A stretch of DNA of 64,000 nucleotides from Eutypa lata. Lineage: Eukaryota; Ascomycota; Sordariomycetes; Xylariales; Diatrypaceae. The notes under the pieces were generated by a model. It saw only the letters and a list, made by a program, of their open reading frames with translations, was not told where the DNA came from and searched no databases. Position numbers and translations under genes: made by a program. The stretch spans positions 434,001 to 498,000 of the forward strand of contig JAKULF010000020.1 in the NCBI GenBank assembly GCA_022661535.1, written 5' to 3'. This document shows, piece by piece, positions 41,917-57,902 of this stretch; within the stretch, counting starts at the first letter, position 1, and each line of letters opens with the position of its first letter.

Positions 41917-44900
41917 TTATAATAAAATTTAAATTTAAAATTTATAATAATATATAATTTAATTATTTAAATTTTTAAAATATTTATAATTTATATAATA
42001 TTAATTTATTAATTTTTATATATAAAATATTTAAATTAAAAAATATTAAAATATAATTTTTTTTATTTTTCGTTTTTATTTATAATTATAAAATATAAAT
42101 TATATTAATTTATATTTTTATTTATTATAATTAATTATTAATAAAAATATTTAAAATATTACGATTTATTTATTAATAATTATAAAATATATAATTATTT
42201 ATAATTATAAAAAAATATTTATTTTTAATTTATAAATAATATAATTATATTTAATCTTTAATTATTTATATTTATATTTTTAATTATTATAAAATTTATT
42301 TTTTTATTAATTTATTACGATTAAATTATAATGTTATTATTATAATTTTATTAAATAAAATTACGTTTTTCGTTAATTTTATTAAAATTATTATTTTCGT
42401 CGTTATTTTTAACTTTATTAAATATTTTCGATAATTTAATATTTTATTAATATATTAATAAAAAAATTAAAGCGTATTATAACGTTAAAATTTAATTTAA
42501 AAACTTAAAAAAAAATAAGTTTTTAATAATGAAAGCTTAAACTTAATAATAAAGTTTTATTTAATCGTTATTAATATTAATGCTTTTATAATTAATTATT
42601 AATTTTATATAAAAGTTTAATATAACGTTTTTAAATAAAAAGATAAAATAATAACGAAAAAAAAAATTATTTTTATAATTTTTTAAAAGTTTTTAATAAT
42701 TAAAAATATATAAATAAAAATTAATAATTATTAAAATTAATTAATTTTTTATAATAATAAGCGAATAAAAACGAAATTTAATTTTATATTTAAATTTAAC
42801 GTTATTAAATCTTTTTATTTACGTTATTATATCGATTTTATTATATTAACGTAATAAAAGAAATATTAATAATATAAAATTTAAATATTAAAAATTTAAA
42901 TTAAAGTTAATATTATTTAAACGTAAATTTAAAAATGTAATTATTAAATAACGTTATAACGATTATAACGAAAAAAATAATAATCGAAAAATTAAACGAA
43001 ATTATAAAAAAAAATTAATTAAAAACGATTTTTAAAAAGTAATCGAATCGAAATATAACGAAATTATTTAATTAATAAAAATTCGTAAATAACGTATAAT
43101 TAATATAATAATAACGTAATATAAATATAAAAACGATAATAATTTTATAACGATAAAAAATTATAAATAACTTTAAATAAATATATAAAATAAATAAATA
43201 AATAAATAAAAGTAATAATAATCGTATTATCGACGTATATTTATGCCGTTAATATATTAAAAGTAATTATTTTAATAAAATAATTTTAAAAAGTTATAAT
43301 TAAAATAATATAATAAAATAAAGCTTTAATAAATTAAACGTTAATATAAATTATATAAATAATAAATATAACTTTAATATTTTTTAACGTAATTAACGTA
43401 ATAATAATATATATATTATTTAATAAAAATATTATCGTTATTTTTAAAAACGACGTTAATTAATATATATAAAAAGAAAATTAAATTATTAAAGCTTTCG
43501 AAAAAATAATTACGATTAAAAAGAAATCATAATATATATTAATAAAGTTTTAACAAAATCGTTATGCGATATTAATAACGATAATTTAATAAAATAATTT
43601 AAATAATGTAACGATAATATAATATAAATTAAAAAGTAAATTTTTAAACATTTAAAAATACATTTTATAATAATAATTTTATATTTTAATAATATAATTT
43701 AAAAAACTTAAATTTTTAATTATAATTTATATAACATTAATTTAAAAAATTTTTAATTTTTTAAATATTACGTTTTTAAATATATATAAACGTATTACGT
43801 TAAAGTTACGTAATATAAAAGTTATAATAATATAACGTATAATAATAAAAATAAATAAAACGAAAAATAATATCTTTAAAAAAAAACATTTAAAAAAATA
43901 ATATATTATAATTATAACGAAAAATATATAATATAAAACCGTTATTATAAAATAACGAAAACGAAATAAACGTAAATTAAAAAAATATATATAATAAATT
44001 TTAAATAATTTAAAATCGAAATAATAATAATGTCGTTACGTTATAACTTAATAAAAAACGAAAATAAATTATTAATAATAATAAATATTATAATAACTTA
44101 ATTTAAATCGTATTATAATCGAAATAAAAAAAAAGCGAAAAAGCTTTAATAAAAGCTTAAATAAAATTAATAAAAATAAAAATCGAATTCGATAAATAAT
44201 AATAACGTAAACGTAATTCTTTAATCGCGTTAATAATAACTTATAAATAAACGAAATTTATATAAAAATAACGGAAATATTAACGAAATTTATTAATTTA
44301 TAAAAATAATATTAATAATATATTAAAATAAAAAAAATAAAAAAATAAATTAAACGTTAATATTAAATAATAATAACGAATATAATATAATAACGAATAT
44401 AATATAATAACGATATAAAAGTTAAATTAAAACGTTTAAACGAAAAATATATATTATTTTAAAAATAATAAATATTAATTAATATATAAATTTAATAATT
44501 ATATTACATTATACGTATATAAACGTTTTATTATAATTAATTACGATATAATCGTAATAAAATAATAATATAATATAATCTTTAAAAACGAAAATAAAAT
44601 AATTATGATATAATTTATATATATATAATTAAAAAAAAACTTTAATATTAAATAATAAAGCTTAATTATAATTAAAATAATAACGATAAAATTACGTAAA
44701 TATAACGTATTAATAAAAAACTTTAATTTATATTATTTTTTATAAAATTTTTTTAAATAAATATTAAAAGAAAATAAAGTAATATTAATATTTACGTAAT
44801 AATAATAACTTACTTTAATAACGTTAAAAGAAAAAATAATATAAAAATAATATAATAAAATATTTAAAATTATAAACTTAATTTAAATTACGAAAAGTTT

Positions 44901-47900
44901 ATAAATAATATATAACGAAACGTTTAATTAATATAATTTCGATTATAAAGCGTAATTTATAAATATTAATATAATAACGAAAGAAAATTATAAAAAAATA
45001 ATAACGAAATAAAATTAATCGATAATAAATAAATAAATCATTATAATAAAATTAATAAATTAGTTTTATAATACGAATAAATCGATAATAACGAATAAAC
45101 TTAACGAAGCCGTTAACGTTTTAATTATAAATATTACGAAAATAACGAATATATTAATATTATTATATAAACTTAATATTAAAAAAAAATATAATTAATA
45201 AAAAAAAAATTAATAAAAATAATTAACGAATATAAATAATTATAACGATGTTATATTATCGCGTCGTTAATTAAAATTTAAAAACTTTATTATAAAGCGA
45301 TTAAAAAGTAAAATAAAAAAGTTTAAAAAGCGTAATAATAAAGTTAACGATGTATTTTTACGAAAATATTAAATAATATAAAGAATTTATAAAACTTAAA
45401 AAAATAAACGAAATTATATAATATTTTTTTATATATAAACGTAAATATATCGTTATTAAAACGCGTCGAAAAAGATACGTTTTTAATTTTCGATTATAAA
45501 AATAAAGTTAAATTATTAATAAAAAGGTTTTTTTTTTAAATATTATCGATAAATTTATAAAATATATCGAAAAAATAATAAATTAATTCGAATTTAAAGC
45601 GTAAACGATGCTTAATTATTATAATAATTAACGCGAATAACGTAATAAAAATAATTAAATTAACGATATTTTAAAAAGCGTTAAAGTTAAATTAAGTTTT
45701 AATAAATTTATTAAAAATATACGGTTTTTTATTATAAATAATTTTAATAAAAATAATTAATATAAACTTTACGTTAAATTATTTCTTAAAGTATTTTCGT
45801 AACGTTATAATAACGATAATTTCGAAAATTAATAAAACGTTAATCGAAAAAACGATTTTTAATAAATAAAAGTTTATTACGTTATTAAATTTAATTAAAA
45901 AAGTAATAAAAACGATAATAATTAAACGTTTTATAATAATAATAATAAGATATTTATTATTATTAAACGAATAAATAAATAATAATAAAAGATTTATTAA
46001 ATTAATAATTAAAATAATAATAAATATTATAAAAGCGGCGTAAACGTAAAGTAATATCGTTACGTTATTATAATTAAACTTTTCCGGCGTTTTTAATATA
46101 ATAAATTATTATAAATTATTATATAATTTATAAAAAAAGAAAATATTAAAATAATTATTAATATAATTATATAATTATTTCGCCGGGCGAATAATATATA
46201 TACGTTTCGATAAAAAAACGTTAACGAAGTTTTAAATTTAAATAAAAGTTTTATAAAAATTATTATTATTATCGATTTTTTTTATATTTTATTTAACGTT
46301 ATTATATAAAAAGTTAATAAAAACGTATTCGTTATTTATTAACGTTAATTTTATTAATAATACGAATTTATTAATATATTATAAAAATTTAATAATTAAT
46401 TATTCGAAATTAAAAAAAATATAAATAATTTATTTTAATTAAATAAAACGTTACGATATATAATTTAATTTAAAAAAAATATATTTATATATTTATTATT
46501 AAAACGCGTTATATATTAATATTATATACGTTTTAAAAATACGATTATAATATTACAAAATAACGTAAAATTTTTAAAAATATTTTTAAATCGTAAATTT
46601 ATATAAATAATTTATAAAATTAAATTAAATATAAAAATCGATATATAAAAATTAACGTTTATAAAGCTCGTTATATTAACGTAAAAATATAACGTTATTT
46701 ATATAAAAATGATTTATAATATAATAATTAAATTAATTATAAACTTTAAAATTATAATATAATATTTATTAAATTAAAGCTTTAAGGAAATAATTATAAT
46801 ATTATAAAAAGAATAAAAAAAAATATTTACGTATCGTTATTAAAGCATATAAAAGCATTTTTTTTAAAAATAATAAAAAACAAAATCGATATTTTTTTTA
46901 TTAATTTATACTTTTCGAAAAAAGCCGTTAAAACGAAAATATATTATAAGTTTAACGATAAAACGTAACTTTTTCGTAATATATATAAAAAGATAATTAT
47001 TTAATTAATATAAAAAAATATAACTTTAAAAATAATATAAATAAAAAAAGATTAAACTTAAAAATAATAAATATACGTTATAAAATAATAACGTTTATAT
47101 AATTAAAAAACGATAAAAATAAAGCGATAAATATTATAAAATAAATCGAATATATAAATTCGAATAATAACTTTAAAAAAATAATAAACGAAATAAACGA
47201 AGTAAATAAAAACGCGATTAATATAAAAGTAATATTATAAAATAAAAATAAAGCTCGATTAAATATTAAATAATAAACTTTAAAAATATAAAAGTTTACG
47301 AAAATTTAAAGTATTATTTTTATTTTAATTTAAAACGAATAAAATTAAATTAAATAAATATTTTTTTAATCGATATATTTTTAACGTATTATTATTACTT
47401 TATTATTATAATAACGATACGAAAACCTTTTATTATTTAATATTATATTACTCGTTATAAAAAAAACGTTATAAAATATCGTAAAATCGCGATAATTACG
47501 TTATAATTACGATTTCGTAATTATATTAAACGATCGTATTATAACGGAAATAATAATTATATAATGCTTAAAAATCAAACGATTTAAAGAATTTAAAAAG
47601 ATAAAAGAAATAAATAATAAAAGAAAAAGTTTAAAAAAATTATAAAACTTTAATTACGAAAACGTAATGCGTTATATATATATTAAATGTATAATATAAC
47701 TTTATATATTTATATAATTTAACGTTAAAATAAACGCGAATTAATTAAATTATTAAATAAAAAGTAATAAAATAAAAGTAATAATATAACGATAACGTTA
47801 TTATAAAAAAGCGAAAACGAAGCGTTTAAATTTTATTTAAATAATCGAGGTTTTTTAAACGAAGAAACTTTTATAAATAAACCCGGTAATGTTAAGCCTT

Positions 47901-49720
47901 TAACTTTAATTAAAAAGTATTTATTTATATATAATAATTAAAAACGAAAAATTTTAATTATAAAAGTATTAATTAAAAGTTTAATAATATTAAAAATAAT
48001 TAAGATTTTAATAAATATTTTTTTAATCGTAACTTTAAATAATAAATAATATAAAAAATAAAATAAAATCTTTTTAAATATCGTTTTTAAAAAAAACGAA
48101 TAAAAGATTATTTAAGATATAAAGAATTTAAAAAAAGAATTTACGTAAAAACGTAAATAAAATTAAGTTTGTAAATCTTTAAAAAATATTATTAATTAAT
48201 ATAATAAAAATTATAATAAAGTTTATATTATTATACTTTAAGTTATAAAAGTAACGAAATGTTTAATATATAAAGTTAATAATTATTCTTTATTATATTA
48301 ATATATAAAGAAAAAAGTAAAGCTTTTATAAAACTTTTTTTTAAAAATATTAATTTTTATTATTATATAATTTCGATAATAATATATTTTAAAAATTTAT
48401 AATTTATTAAAACTTTAAACGATTTAAATATATCTTTTTAAGAATTATATTTATATTATATTTATTATTTTATAAAATTTATTATATTATAATTAAATTA
48501 ATTATTTACGACGTTAAAAAAGTTAAAAAATAATTAATTAAATAAAATATAAATTAATTTTTTTATTTTTCGTTATAAATGATATTTATTTATCGTTATT
48601 ATTAACGAAAATAATAATAAATCGTATTATAAATTATTTTTATTATTTTTATTTATGTATTAAAATTAATAATAACTTAATAAGAAAATTATTTTTTTAA
48701 TTTAAATTTATTAAGTATTTTTATTATTATTTTATATATAATATTATTTAATTAATTTAATTATTATTATATAATCATTATTCTTTAATTTCGAATTTAT
48801 ATATATATTATTATTTTTCTTTATTTTTTGTATTATTATTATTATTAATTTAATATTTTTATTATATATTTTATAAAACGATTTATATATATACGATTTC
48901 GATATAAATCGCAATATAAACCTTAATATAAATTAAATATTTAAAACGTTTATAATAAAATCTTAAATTAAAATAATTATTAAAAACAAAAACGATTATA
49001 ATATAAATTTTTCGATTATATAAAAATTTTATATATTAATTAAATAAATATAAATATATTTATTAATATAAATTAAAAAGCTTTTTATATATAAATTTAT
49101 TAATTTAATATTTAATTTTATATATTTAATTTTATAAATTATCGTTATTAAAAATTAAAAATAATTAAATTAATTTTAAAATTATAAAATTTAAAATTTA
49201 AGCTTTAAAGTTTATAAAACTTATTATAAAAAAATAAAACTTAATTTTTAAATTTTTAAATTTTTAAAAATATTATTTTTAAAAATATTATTTAAAATTT
49301 AATTATATAAATATATATAATATAAATTAATATTAAAAGAAATAAAAAAAACTTATAATTTTTAATTATTATAACAAAATAAAATACTTACATTTATATA
49401 AAAAAAGTTTTTTATGTTTATTTTAAAATATAATATATTATTATTTTTATACGATTATTTAATTTTTAATTTTTTTAATAATTAAATTAAAATAACTTTT
49501 AATTATATAAAAAGAAATTATAATAAAATTTAAAATTAAACTTTATAATTATATACAACTTAATTATTTAAATATTTAAAATATTAATAATTTATATAAT
49601 ATTAATTTATTAATTTTTATATATAAAATATTTAAATTTAAAAATATTAAAATATAATTTAAAAAAATACGTTATATTAATTTATATTATTATTTATTAT
49701 AACGAATTATTAAATTTATA
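41917..49720 (+). mobile_element. RIP-degraded element with ~200-230-bp terminal direct repeats, probably an LTR retrotransposon
   Basis: Copies at about 41917-42150 and 49517-49720 share a near-identical core (ttatataatattaatttat, then taatttttatatataaaata) and looser flanks (ataataaaatttaaa on the left, atattaatttatatt on the right). The offset is 7601 bp, giving an element of about 7.8 kb, a usual size for Ty1/Ty3-type elements. The interior is riddled with stops and CpG remnants, but is A-rich on the plus strand from about 43.0 to 47.9 kb, consistent with coding on that strand. I cannot read a reverse transcriptase or integrase with confidence. Confidence 0.5.
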
Positions 49721-51695
49721 TAAAAAAAACTTATAATTTAAATAATTTAAATAAATCTTTTTTTGTATTTTTAAAATAATTAATAAATTAAATTAATTAT
49801 TAATTAAAAATATAATTTTTATTAAAATTTATTTAAAAAAATTAATTTTAACGATAATTATTTATTTCGTTATAAATATTTATATATTTTAAAATCGTAT
49901 TATTTTATATTTATTAATATTAAAAAAATTTAATTTAAAAGATTAATTAAATAAAATATAATTTTTTTTAAAAATATAAAAAAAATTATTATATTAAATA
50001 TTTAATATAAAAAAATATTTTTTTATATTTTTTAAATTATAATATATAAAACCTTTATAAAATTAAATATTTTTTAATTTAAAAAGTTTTATTTAATTAT
50101 TTTTAAAATAAATTTAAATACGATTTTATTATTAAATTAATAAAAAATAAAAATAAAAAATGAATATTTAAAACGTTAATAATAATTTTATATATAATAA
50201 CGAAAAAGAAAAGATTTATTAAATATAAATATAATCGTTTAAAAAAAACGAATTTTAAATTATATATAAATAATATTTTCGAAAAATATTTTAAAAATAC
50301 AATTAAATTATATTAAATATAGTTTATTTTAAAAAAATATATTAATAAATTTAAAATTTAAAATTTAAATAAAAAATTTAAAATAATAATATAAATTTAT
50401 TTTTATATATAAATAATATTTTTATTTAAAAAAAACGATATAATATTTTTTAAATTTGTTATAAAATATAAAATATTTTAAAATATTTTAAAACGTATAA
50501 ATTAATAATAATAATATTTAAAAATAATTCGTTATTAAAAATATTTATAAAAAAGTTATTTATAAAAAATTATTAATTAAAAATTATTTATATTTATTTT
50601 ATTAATAAATATAATATATAAATATTTAATAAATATTAAATAAATATTATAAAGAAATTATATTAATAAAAAAAATTAAAAATTTAAAAATTTATATATA
50701 TTTTAATAAATTTATATAATAAAAAAATATTAATTATAACGAAATTATAATAATTAAAATTAAAATTATATTTTAATAAATTTTTATAATTTTTATAATT
50801 TTTATAATTTTATATAATTAATATATTATATAAATAAATTATATTATAACGTATTTTAATAATAAATTAAAAGAAATTTTATTTATAAAATTATTTTTAT
50901 TATTTAAAAATTATTTAAATATATATTAAAAAATAAAATATAAATATTATTTAAATTATATTATTTAATTAATAATTTTTTTAAATAAATTTAAATAAAT
51001 TAATAAAATTTAATAAATACAAATAATTTTTTAAAACTTAATAAATTTTATAAATTTAATTTTAAATAAATAAAATTATAAATTTAAATATTTTTTATTT
51101 TTTAATATAAATAAAGAATTTTAATAAAAAGAATAATATTTTAAATATTTATATTATTAAATTAAATTCTATTAATAATATTTATTTAAATTAATAATAA
51201 TATTTTAAAAGATTATTTTAAATATTAAATAAAAAATATATAAAATAATTAATTATTTTCTTTAAATATAAATAATATATAATTTAAATTTTAAAAATAT
51301 TTATTAAAAATAAAACGTTTAAATATCGTTTATATAAGGTTTATTTAAATTCGATTTATAAATAATTTATTATTAATATTTATAAATTTTATTAAATTTT
51401 AAATAAAAAATATTTATTTTATAAATATAATAATGTAAATTTAAATTAATTAATTATAAATTATATTTTTTATATAAAAAGATTTTTTATTATATAAATT
51501 TTTAAATTTTAAATAATTATTATTTATTATATAATGAAAATTAAATATATAATTATAAATATTATAATAATAATAAAAATGTATATTAAAAACTTTTATT
51601 AAAATTTTAATTTAATATTAAAAAAATTTATTATTTTATTAAAAAATAATATAAATATAATAAAAAGATAAATAAAATTATAATATTAAAAAAAT

Positions 51696-53160
51696 ATTAA
51701 TATATAAAATACGATTAAATATTATTAAAAAGTTTAATTTTATATTTATTATTAAATATAAAGATTTTTATTTAAATATTCGAAATAAATTAAGTTATAA
51801 TTTTATAACTTTATTTATATATAATATAAGTTTTAAAAATTTATTAATTTTTAATAAATATTATATTTATTATTATTATTATTTTATAATAAAATAATTA
51901 TTATTTTAAAATAATCATTTTTTTATTAATATTTATTATTTATTAAAATATTTTTATAAATTAAATTTATTTATAAATTAAAGATTTTAATCGAAATAAT
52001 AATTTTATCGTTATTAATTAATACATTATTTTTATTTTTATTTTTAAGTAATCTTTTTATAAATAATCGTATTTTTTATATTTAAATAACGCGATTAATT
52101 ATTTTTATTTTATTTAAATTTATTATTTTTAAAACTTTATAATATTAATTATTATTTTAATTTTAAAATTTAATAACGAAATCGTTATATATTTAATTTA
52201 TTTTTACATTTAATATTTATCGAATTAGTTTTTTAATCCTTAATTTTTAAATTATAATATTAATAATATTTTTATTTAAAAAAATAATTATTATAAATTA
52301 TTAATTTAAATTCGTTAATATTTTAATTTTAATAATACGTTAAATTAATCGTTTAAAATTAATAATATAATTTAAAATCGTTTATTTTTTATTTTATTTA
52401 ATATATTGTAATTATATTTTTAATTTTAATTTTTATTTAATGTTAAAATTTTCGTATAATTATTTTAAAATTATATATATTTTCGTTTTTTTTTTAATAT
52501 TTATAATAATAATTAAAATGTTATCTTTAATATTATTAATAATAATACTTACGATTTTAACTTTATGAACTTTAATAAATTTATCGTTATAATAGTTTTA
52601 AAATTTAAAATTTATTAAAATTATTTAAAAAAATCTTTTATATTTTTTAATTATTATTATTTTATAATTAATTTTCGTTAATTATTTTGAAAATAAATTT
52701 AATTTAATTTAATTACGTAATTAACTTTATTAATTTCTTAATTTCGTTTTCGTTTTCTTATTATTTTTTATTTTATTTTCGTTAATTAATAATTACTTAA
52801 TTTAATTTTATAACTTTTTAATTTATTATTTAATTTCTTTTAATATTATTATAAATCGTATTATTAATATATTATTTTTTATAATAAACTTTTTTATTTC
52901 GAAAACATTTCATATTTATCGTTTTAAATACGTAAATTTTAAATATATTATTAAAAAAAATATTATTATATTAATATATAAAATAAAATAAAATATTATT
53001 AAAAATTTTAATTTTATATTTATTATTAAATATAAAAATCTTTATTTAAATAATTAAAAGAAATTAAATTATAATTTTATAATTTTATTTATAAATAATA
53101 AAAGTTTTAAAAATTAATTATTTTTTAATAAATATTATATTTACTTTTATTATTACTTTT
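51696..53160. mobile_element. ~190-bp direct repeat pair, 1.27 kb apart
   Basis: Copies 51696-51886 and 52970-53160. Shared words in order: attaatatataaaat, attattaaaaa, taattttatatttattatta, aatataaa-at-tttatttaaat, ataattttata-cttt/ttttatttat, aagttttaaaaatt, taataaatattatattta. Differences are mostly RIP-like C/T and G/A changes. Interior T-rich on the plus strand. Could be a solo-size non-autonomous LTR element or two fragments of nested elements. Confidence 0.5.
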
Positions 53161-56100
53161 TATTATTTTAATTATTAATAAAAATGATATATATTAATCG
53201 ATTATTATTATATACGTTAAAAGAGTAATAATAATTATATTAAAATTTAATAAATAATATTATTAAACCTTTTAATTAAAGTTTTTTTAACGAATTTATA
53301 ACGAGTTTAAATTTAAAATTAATTTAAAAATAAATTTAAATAATAAAAATTATATTAATTAATAAATTAAATAAATTAATTAAATTAAAAAAAAATATTA
53401 AATATTAAATATTAAATATTCGTTAAAAAAAATATTATTATTTTTTAAATTTTATTTTATTATAAGATTTTTTTACGATTATTATATTTATTCGATTTAA
53501 AAACTTTTTTTAAACATTTAATTTAAAAAAGTAAAATAAATTTTAAATTAAATTAACTTTTATTAAATGAATTCGTTTTTATTAATTAATTTTTTTAATA
53601 TTTATAATATATATATTACAATACGTAAATAAATATAAATCTCGAATAACTTTCGAAAAATAAGTTATATATTATTATTTAAAAAAGTTTATATTAACTT
53701 AATTATAAACTTAAATTATATATTAATCCTTATACTTTAAAAATCGCACGTAATATTTTTAAACATTTTCGGTATTTAACTTTTTATTATCATTATAAAT
53801 CGCTATTAAAGCACTTTATTTGTTAATAATATAATATATATATAAAAATTAAAAAATTTTAAAAATTCATAATATATTATTTAATAATATCGTAAATTTT
53901 ATAAATAAAATTAAAAACTTTATTAATAAATAATAATTTAATTAACTTATATATATATATATTAATAAAATTATTAATATTGCGATATAAATAAAATAAT
54001 TAATTAAATAATTAAATTACGAAAAAAAATATAAAAATTAAAAATTAAAATTTAATAATTTTATAATTTAATTTTATAATTTTTTTAAAATCTTTAAAAA
54101 ATTAATCGTTTATAAAAGAAAACATATTATTAAATAAAATACTTTAATAATAATTTATAATAATAATAAAATATTAAATATTAAAAATATTTAAAGGTTT
54201 TACGTACAATTTTTAAAATATATAATTTAATTTATAATTTAAATTAATATAAACTTTTTTAAATAATAATATATATTTTATTTTTTAAAAATTATTTAAA
54301 ATTAATATTTATTATAGAAATTTATAAATAAAAATAAATAATTTAAAACTTTAAATACTTTTATTATTATTAATTATTTTTAATTTAAAATTAAAATTTT
54401 TAAATTTAATATAATAAATTATAATTTATAATTTTTTTTTTATTAATTTTAAAAATTAAAAAAACAATTTTAAATTTTATAAAAAATTATATTTTTTTAT
54501 ATTATAATAATAAATACAATTTTATCTTTATTTTTTAATTAAAAAATAATTAATAAAAATATTAAAAAATATTAAAAATTAATTATAAAATGTAAAACTT
54601 AATATAACTTTATATAAATTAAATTAAATTAATAATAATTTATTAAAATATAATGAATTTATTATTATTTTTAATTATTCATCGTAAATATTAATTAAAT
54701 AATATTATTATAATATCGTAATATTATTTAAATTATCGTAATATTATATATATATATAAATTATATTAAAAATTATAATAAATTCGTTATATTAATATAA
54801 AAAAATGTTATTTAAATAATATTATTATTTAAAATAAAATAAATCGTATTTTTAAATATTTCTTTCGAAATAATTACTTTAATTTAAATTTTATTTAATA
54901 ATTTTATTTTTAAACGATTTTTTAATTTTATTTTATAAAAATTATAAGTTATTAAAATTATATTTAATAACGCTTTTATTATTAAAAAGTTTTTTAAAAC
55001 TTTTACGAATGCCGTTATTATTACATTTAATATAACTTTAATAATAAATTTTTTTAATATTTACGAAATAATAATTCTTTTCGAAAAAAGAAATTAAATA
55101 ATAATTTAATTATTTTTTATAATATTAAATTTAAATTTAAATTTAAATTTATTAAATTTATTAAGATATATTTATTTATTTTTATTTATTATTATACGAA
55201 ATTTAATTCTTTTTATAAAATTTTATTATAATTATTATTATATATATTATTATAATTATACTTTATATAAATATTTTTAAAAAAGATTACGAAATAATTT
55301 TAATAAAAATTTTTAAATAACGTTTTAAACTTTAAATAAAAATAAAAATAATTCTTATTTTCGTACTTTTCGATTTATTTATAACTTTACTTTAAATTCG
55401 GTTTAAAGTTATTACGATAACGTAATAATTATTATAAAAATAAATTTTAATAATTAATATATTCGAATATATTTATATTTATTTATATTTCTTTTTATAT
55501 ATTTTTTATAAAAATAACCTTAATTTTTAATATTACTTTTCGTTACTTTTCGATTATTAATTAAATTACTTCGTTTTTTTATTTCTTTTATAATCTTTTA
55601 ACTTTAATTAAAATTAATTTTTTTATACTTAAAAAAGCTTTTTTAAATATTTATTTTCGTTTAGTTTTTTATTATTATTTTTTAAAACCTTTATTATTTT
55701 TTAAAACATTTATTAATTATTTAAAAAGTTATATAAATAATTAAATTAATTATATAAATTAATTATATAAACATAAACATATATTAATACGTTAGTTAAT
55801 AATTTAATTAATACGATAAATTAAAGTATTATTAAATTATATTATATTATTAATTTATCGTTTATTTAAATTAATAAAAATTATTATTAAACGAAGATAT
55901 TTATTAAGTATTTTATTCGGTTCGTATAATAATAAAGTTATATCTTTTTAACGATTAAATATATTAAACGAGATTTTTTTTCGAGCTTTTTAATAATATA
56001 ATAAAAACTATTTATTATTAAAGGTTTTTATTTTAAATATAACTTAATAATTAATAATTTATTTATATACTTTAATTAAAGAATTAAAAATATTAATATT

Positions 56101-57902
56101 AAGCGATTATAATATATAAATAATATATAAAAAAAGATATAAAAACCGATTTTATTATTAATATAATATTTAATAAAGTTATAAAATATATAATTTATAT
56201 AATTATTAATAATTAACATTTAATATTCGCTTAAAGTTTAAAGCTTTATATAATAATTAAAATATTTTAATTAATTAATTTATTAAAATTAATTTAAATA
56301 ACGAAAATATTATTAATAAATTTATTAATTTAATTATATTATATACGTTACTTTTAAAAAATAATATATAACGAAAATAAAAAATTATTTATTATAAAAC
56401 ATAAATAATTATAAGTTTATAACGTAATTATTAAATAATAATAAAGTAATTTTAAAAAGTAAATATAATAAATTACTTTTAATTAACGATTTTAATTAAT
56501 TAAAAAAAGCTTTTTATATACTTTAACGCTTATAAGTCGTTACGTAATTATAAGTTATATATTTTAAATAATTACATTTTTTATATTAAATATATTTCTT
56601 TATATTTTTTTTAAATTTTTAATTTTTAATAGTTTTATATATTATTTTAATCGAAGGTTATTTTATATTAAATTTAAATTATTTAATTACGTTATTAATT
56701 ACGTTATTAAATAATCGTTAAATACATCGGAAATACATATTTATTAAAAAAAAACGCTTCGAATTAATTAATTTTTAATTAAAAATTCATTTAATCTTTT
56801 ATATTTAAGTTTAATTAAATGCATTTATTTCGAAAAAACTATATATAGTTTATAATTATAATTAATTAAGTGCATTTTCTTTTTTTAATTTATATATTTA
56901 ACGTTTTTCGATTTAACTTTATAAATTTATAAACTTATAAACTTATAAACTTATTAATTATCTTTTAAATTTATTAGTTATTTTTTAAACTTATAAGTTA
57001 TTTATAAATTTATAACTTTATAATTTATAAACTTATAATTTATAATTTATAACTTATAAACTTATAATTTATAAACTTATAAAATAACTTATAAAGTAAC
57101 TTATAAACCTTTAAATCTTTAAATTTATAATTTATAAACTTAAATAATTTAAGTAATGTTATATTAATTATTTATTTAATTATTAATTATTTAACTTTTA
57201 ACTTAAATAATAATAACTTTAATTATTTACCTTTAAAATTAATTATATATAAATAAATAAAGTATAAATTTTTAATATAATAAGCTTATAATATAATAAT
57301 TAAATTTATAAATATAATAATTATAATTTAAAGCTTTTAAGTTCGAATTTTATTTAATAAAGTATAAAATTAAAAACTTACTTTATAAATCACTTAACTT
57401 TTAATTAAATAATTTAAGTAATAATAAGATTTATAATATATAAATTTATAAACTTATAATTTATAAATTTATAAAACTTATATATATAAAAAAGCGTTAT
57501 AATTTAAAAGTAAATCGTAATAATAATGTAAAATTTAATTATAAAATAATTTTCGATTAATTTTAATAATTTAATCGCTTTATACGTAATTATAATTTTA
57601 ATCGTAATATAACGTAATTTATACGTTATTTAATAATTTTAATATTTTAAGTTATTATTATAATTACTTTATATATAATCTTTATTTAACGTTATTACGA
57701 TATTTTTAAGCGATATTAAATATTTTAAGCGATAATTATTCGCTTTACGTTTATTTTTAAATTACGTTTTTTTAAAATAAATTATTATTATTTCTTTTAA
57801 AATTTATAATATTATTTTATTTCTTTTATAATGTCGTTTTTATTCGTCGTTTTTTCGTTATTTATTCCTTATTTTTCGTTAATTATAATAATATTTATTA
57901 AA

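Noticed and set aside
50263..50430. Two tatataaataat words resembling a mutated YVDD/YIDD reverse-transcriptase box
   Set aside because: Such words are common by chance in this composition; no other polymerase motif can be aligned around them.
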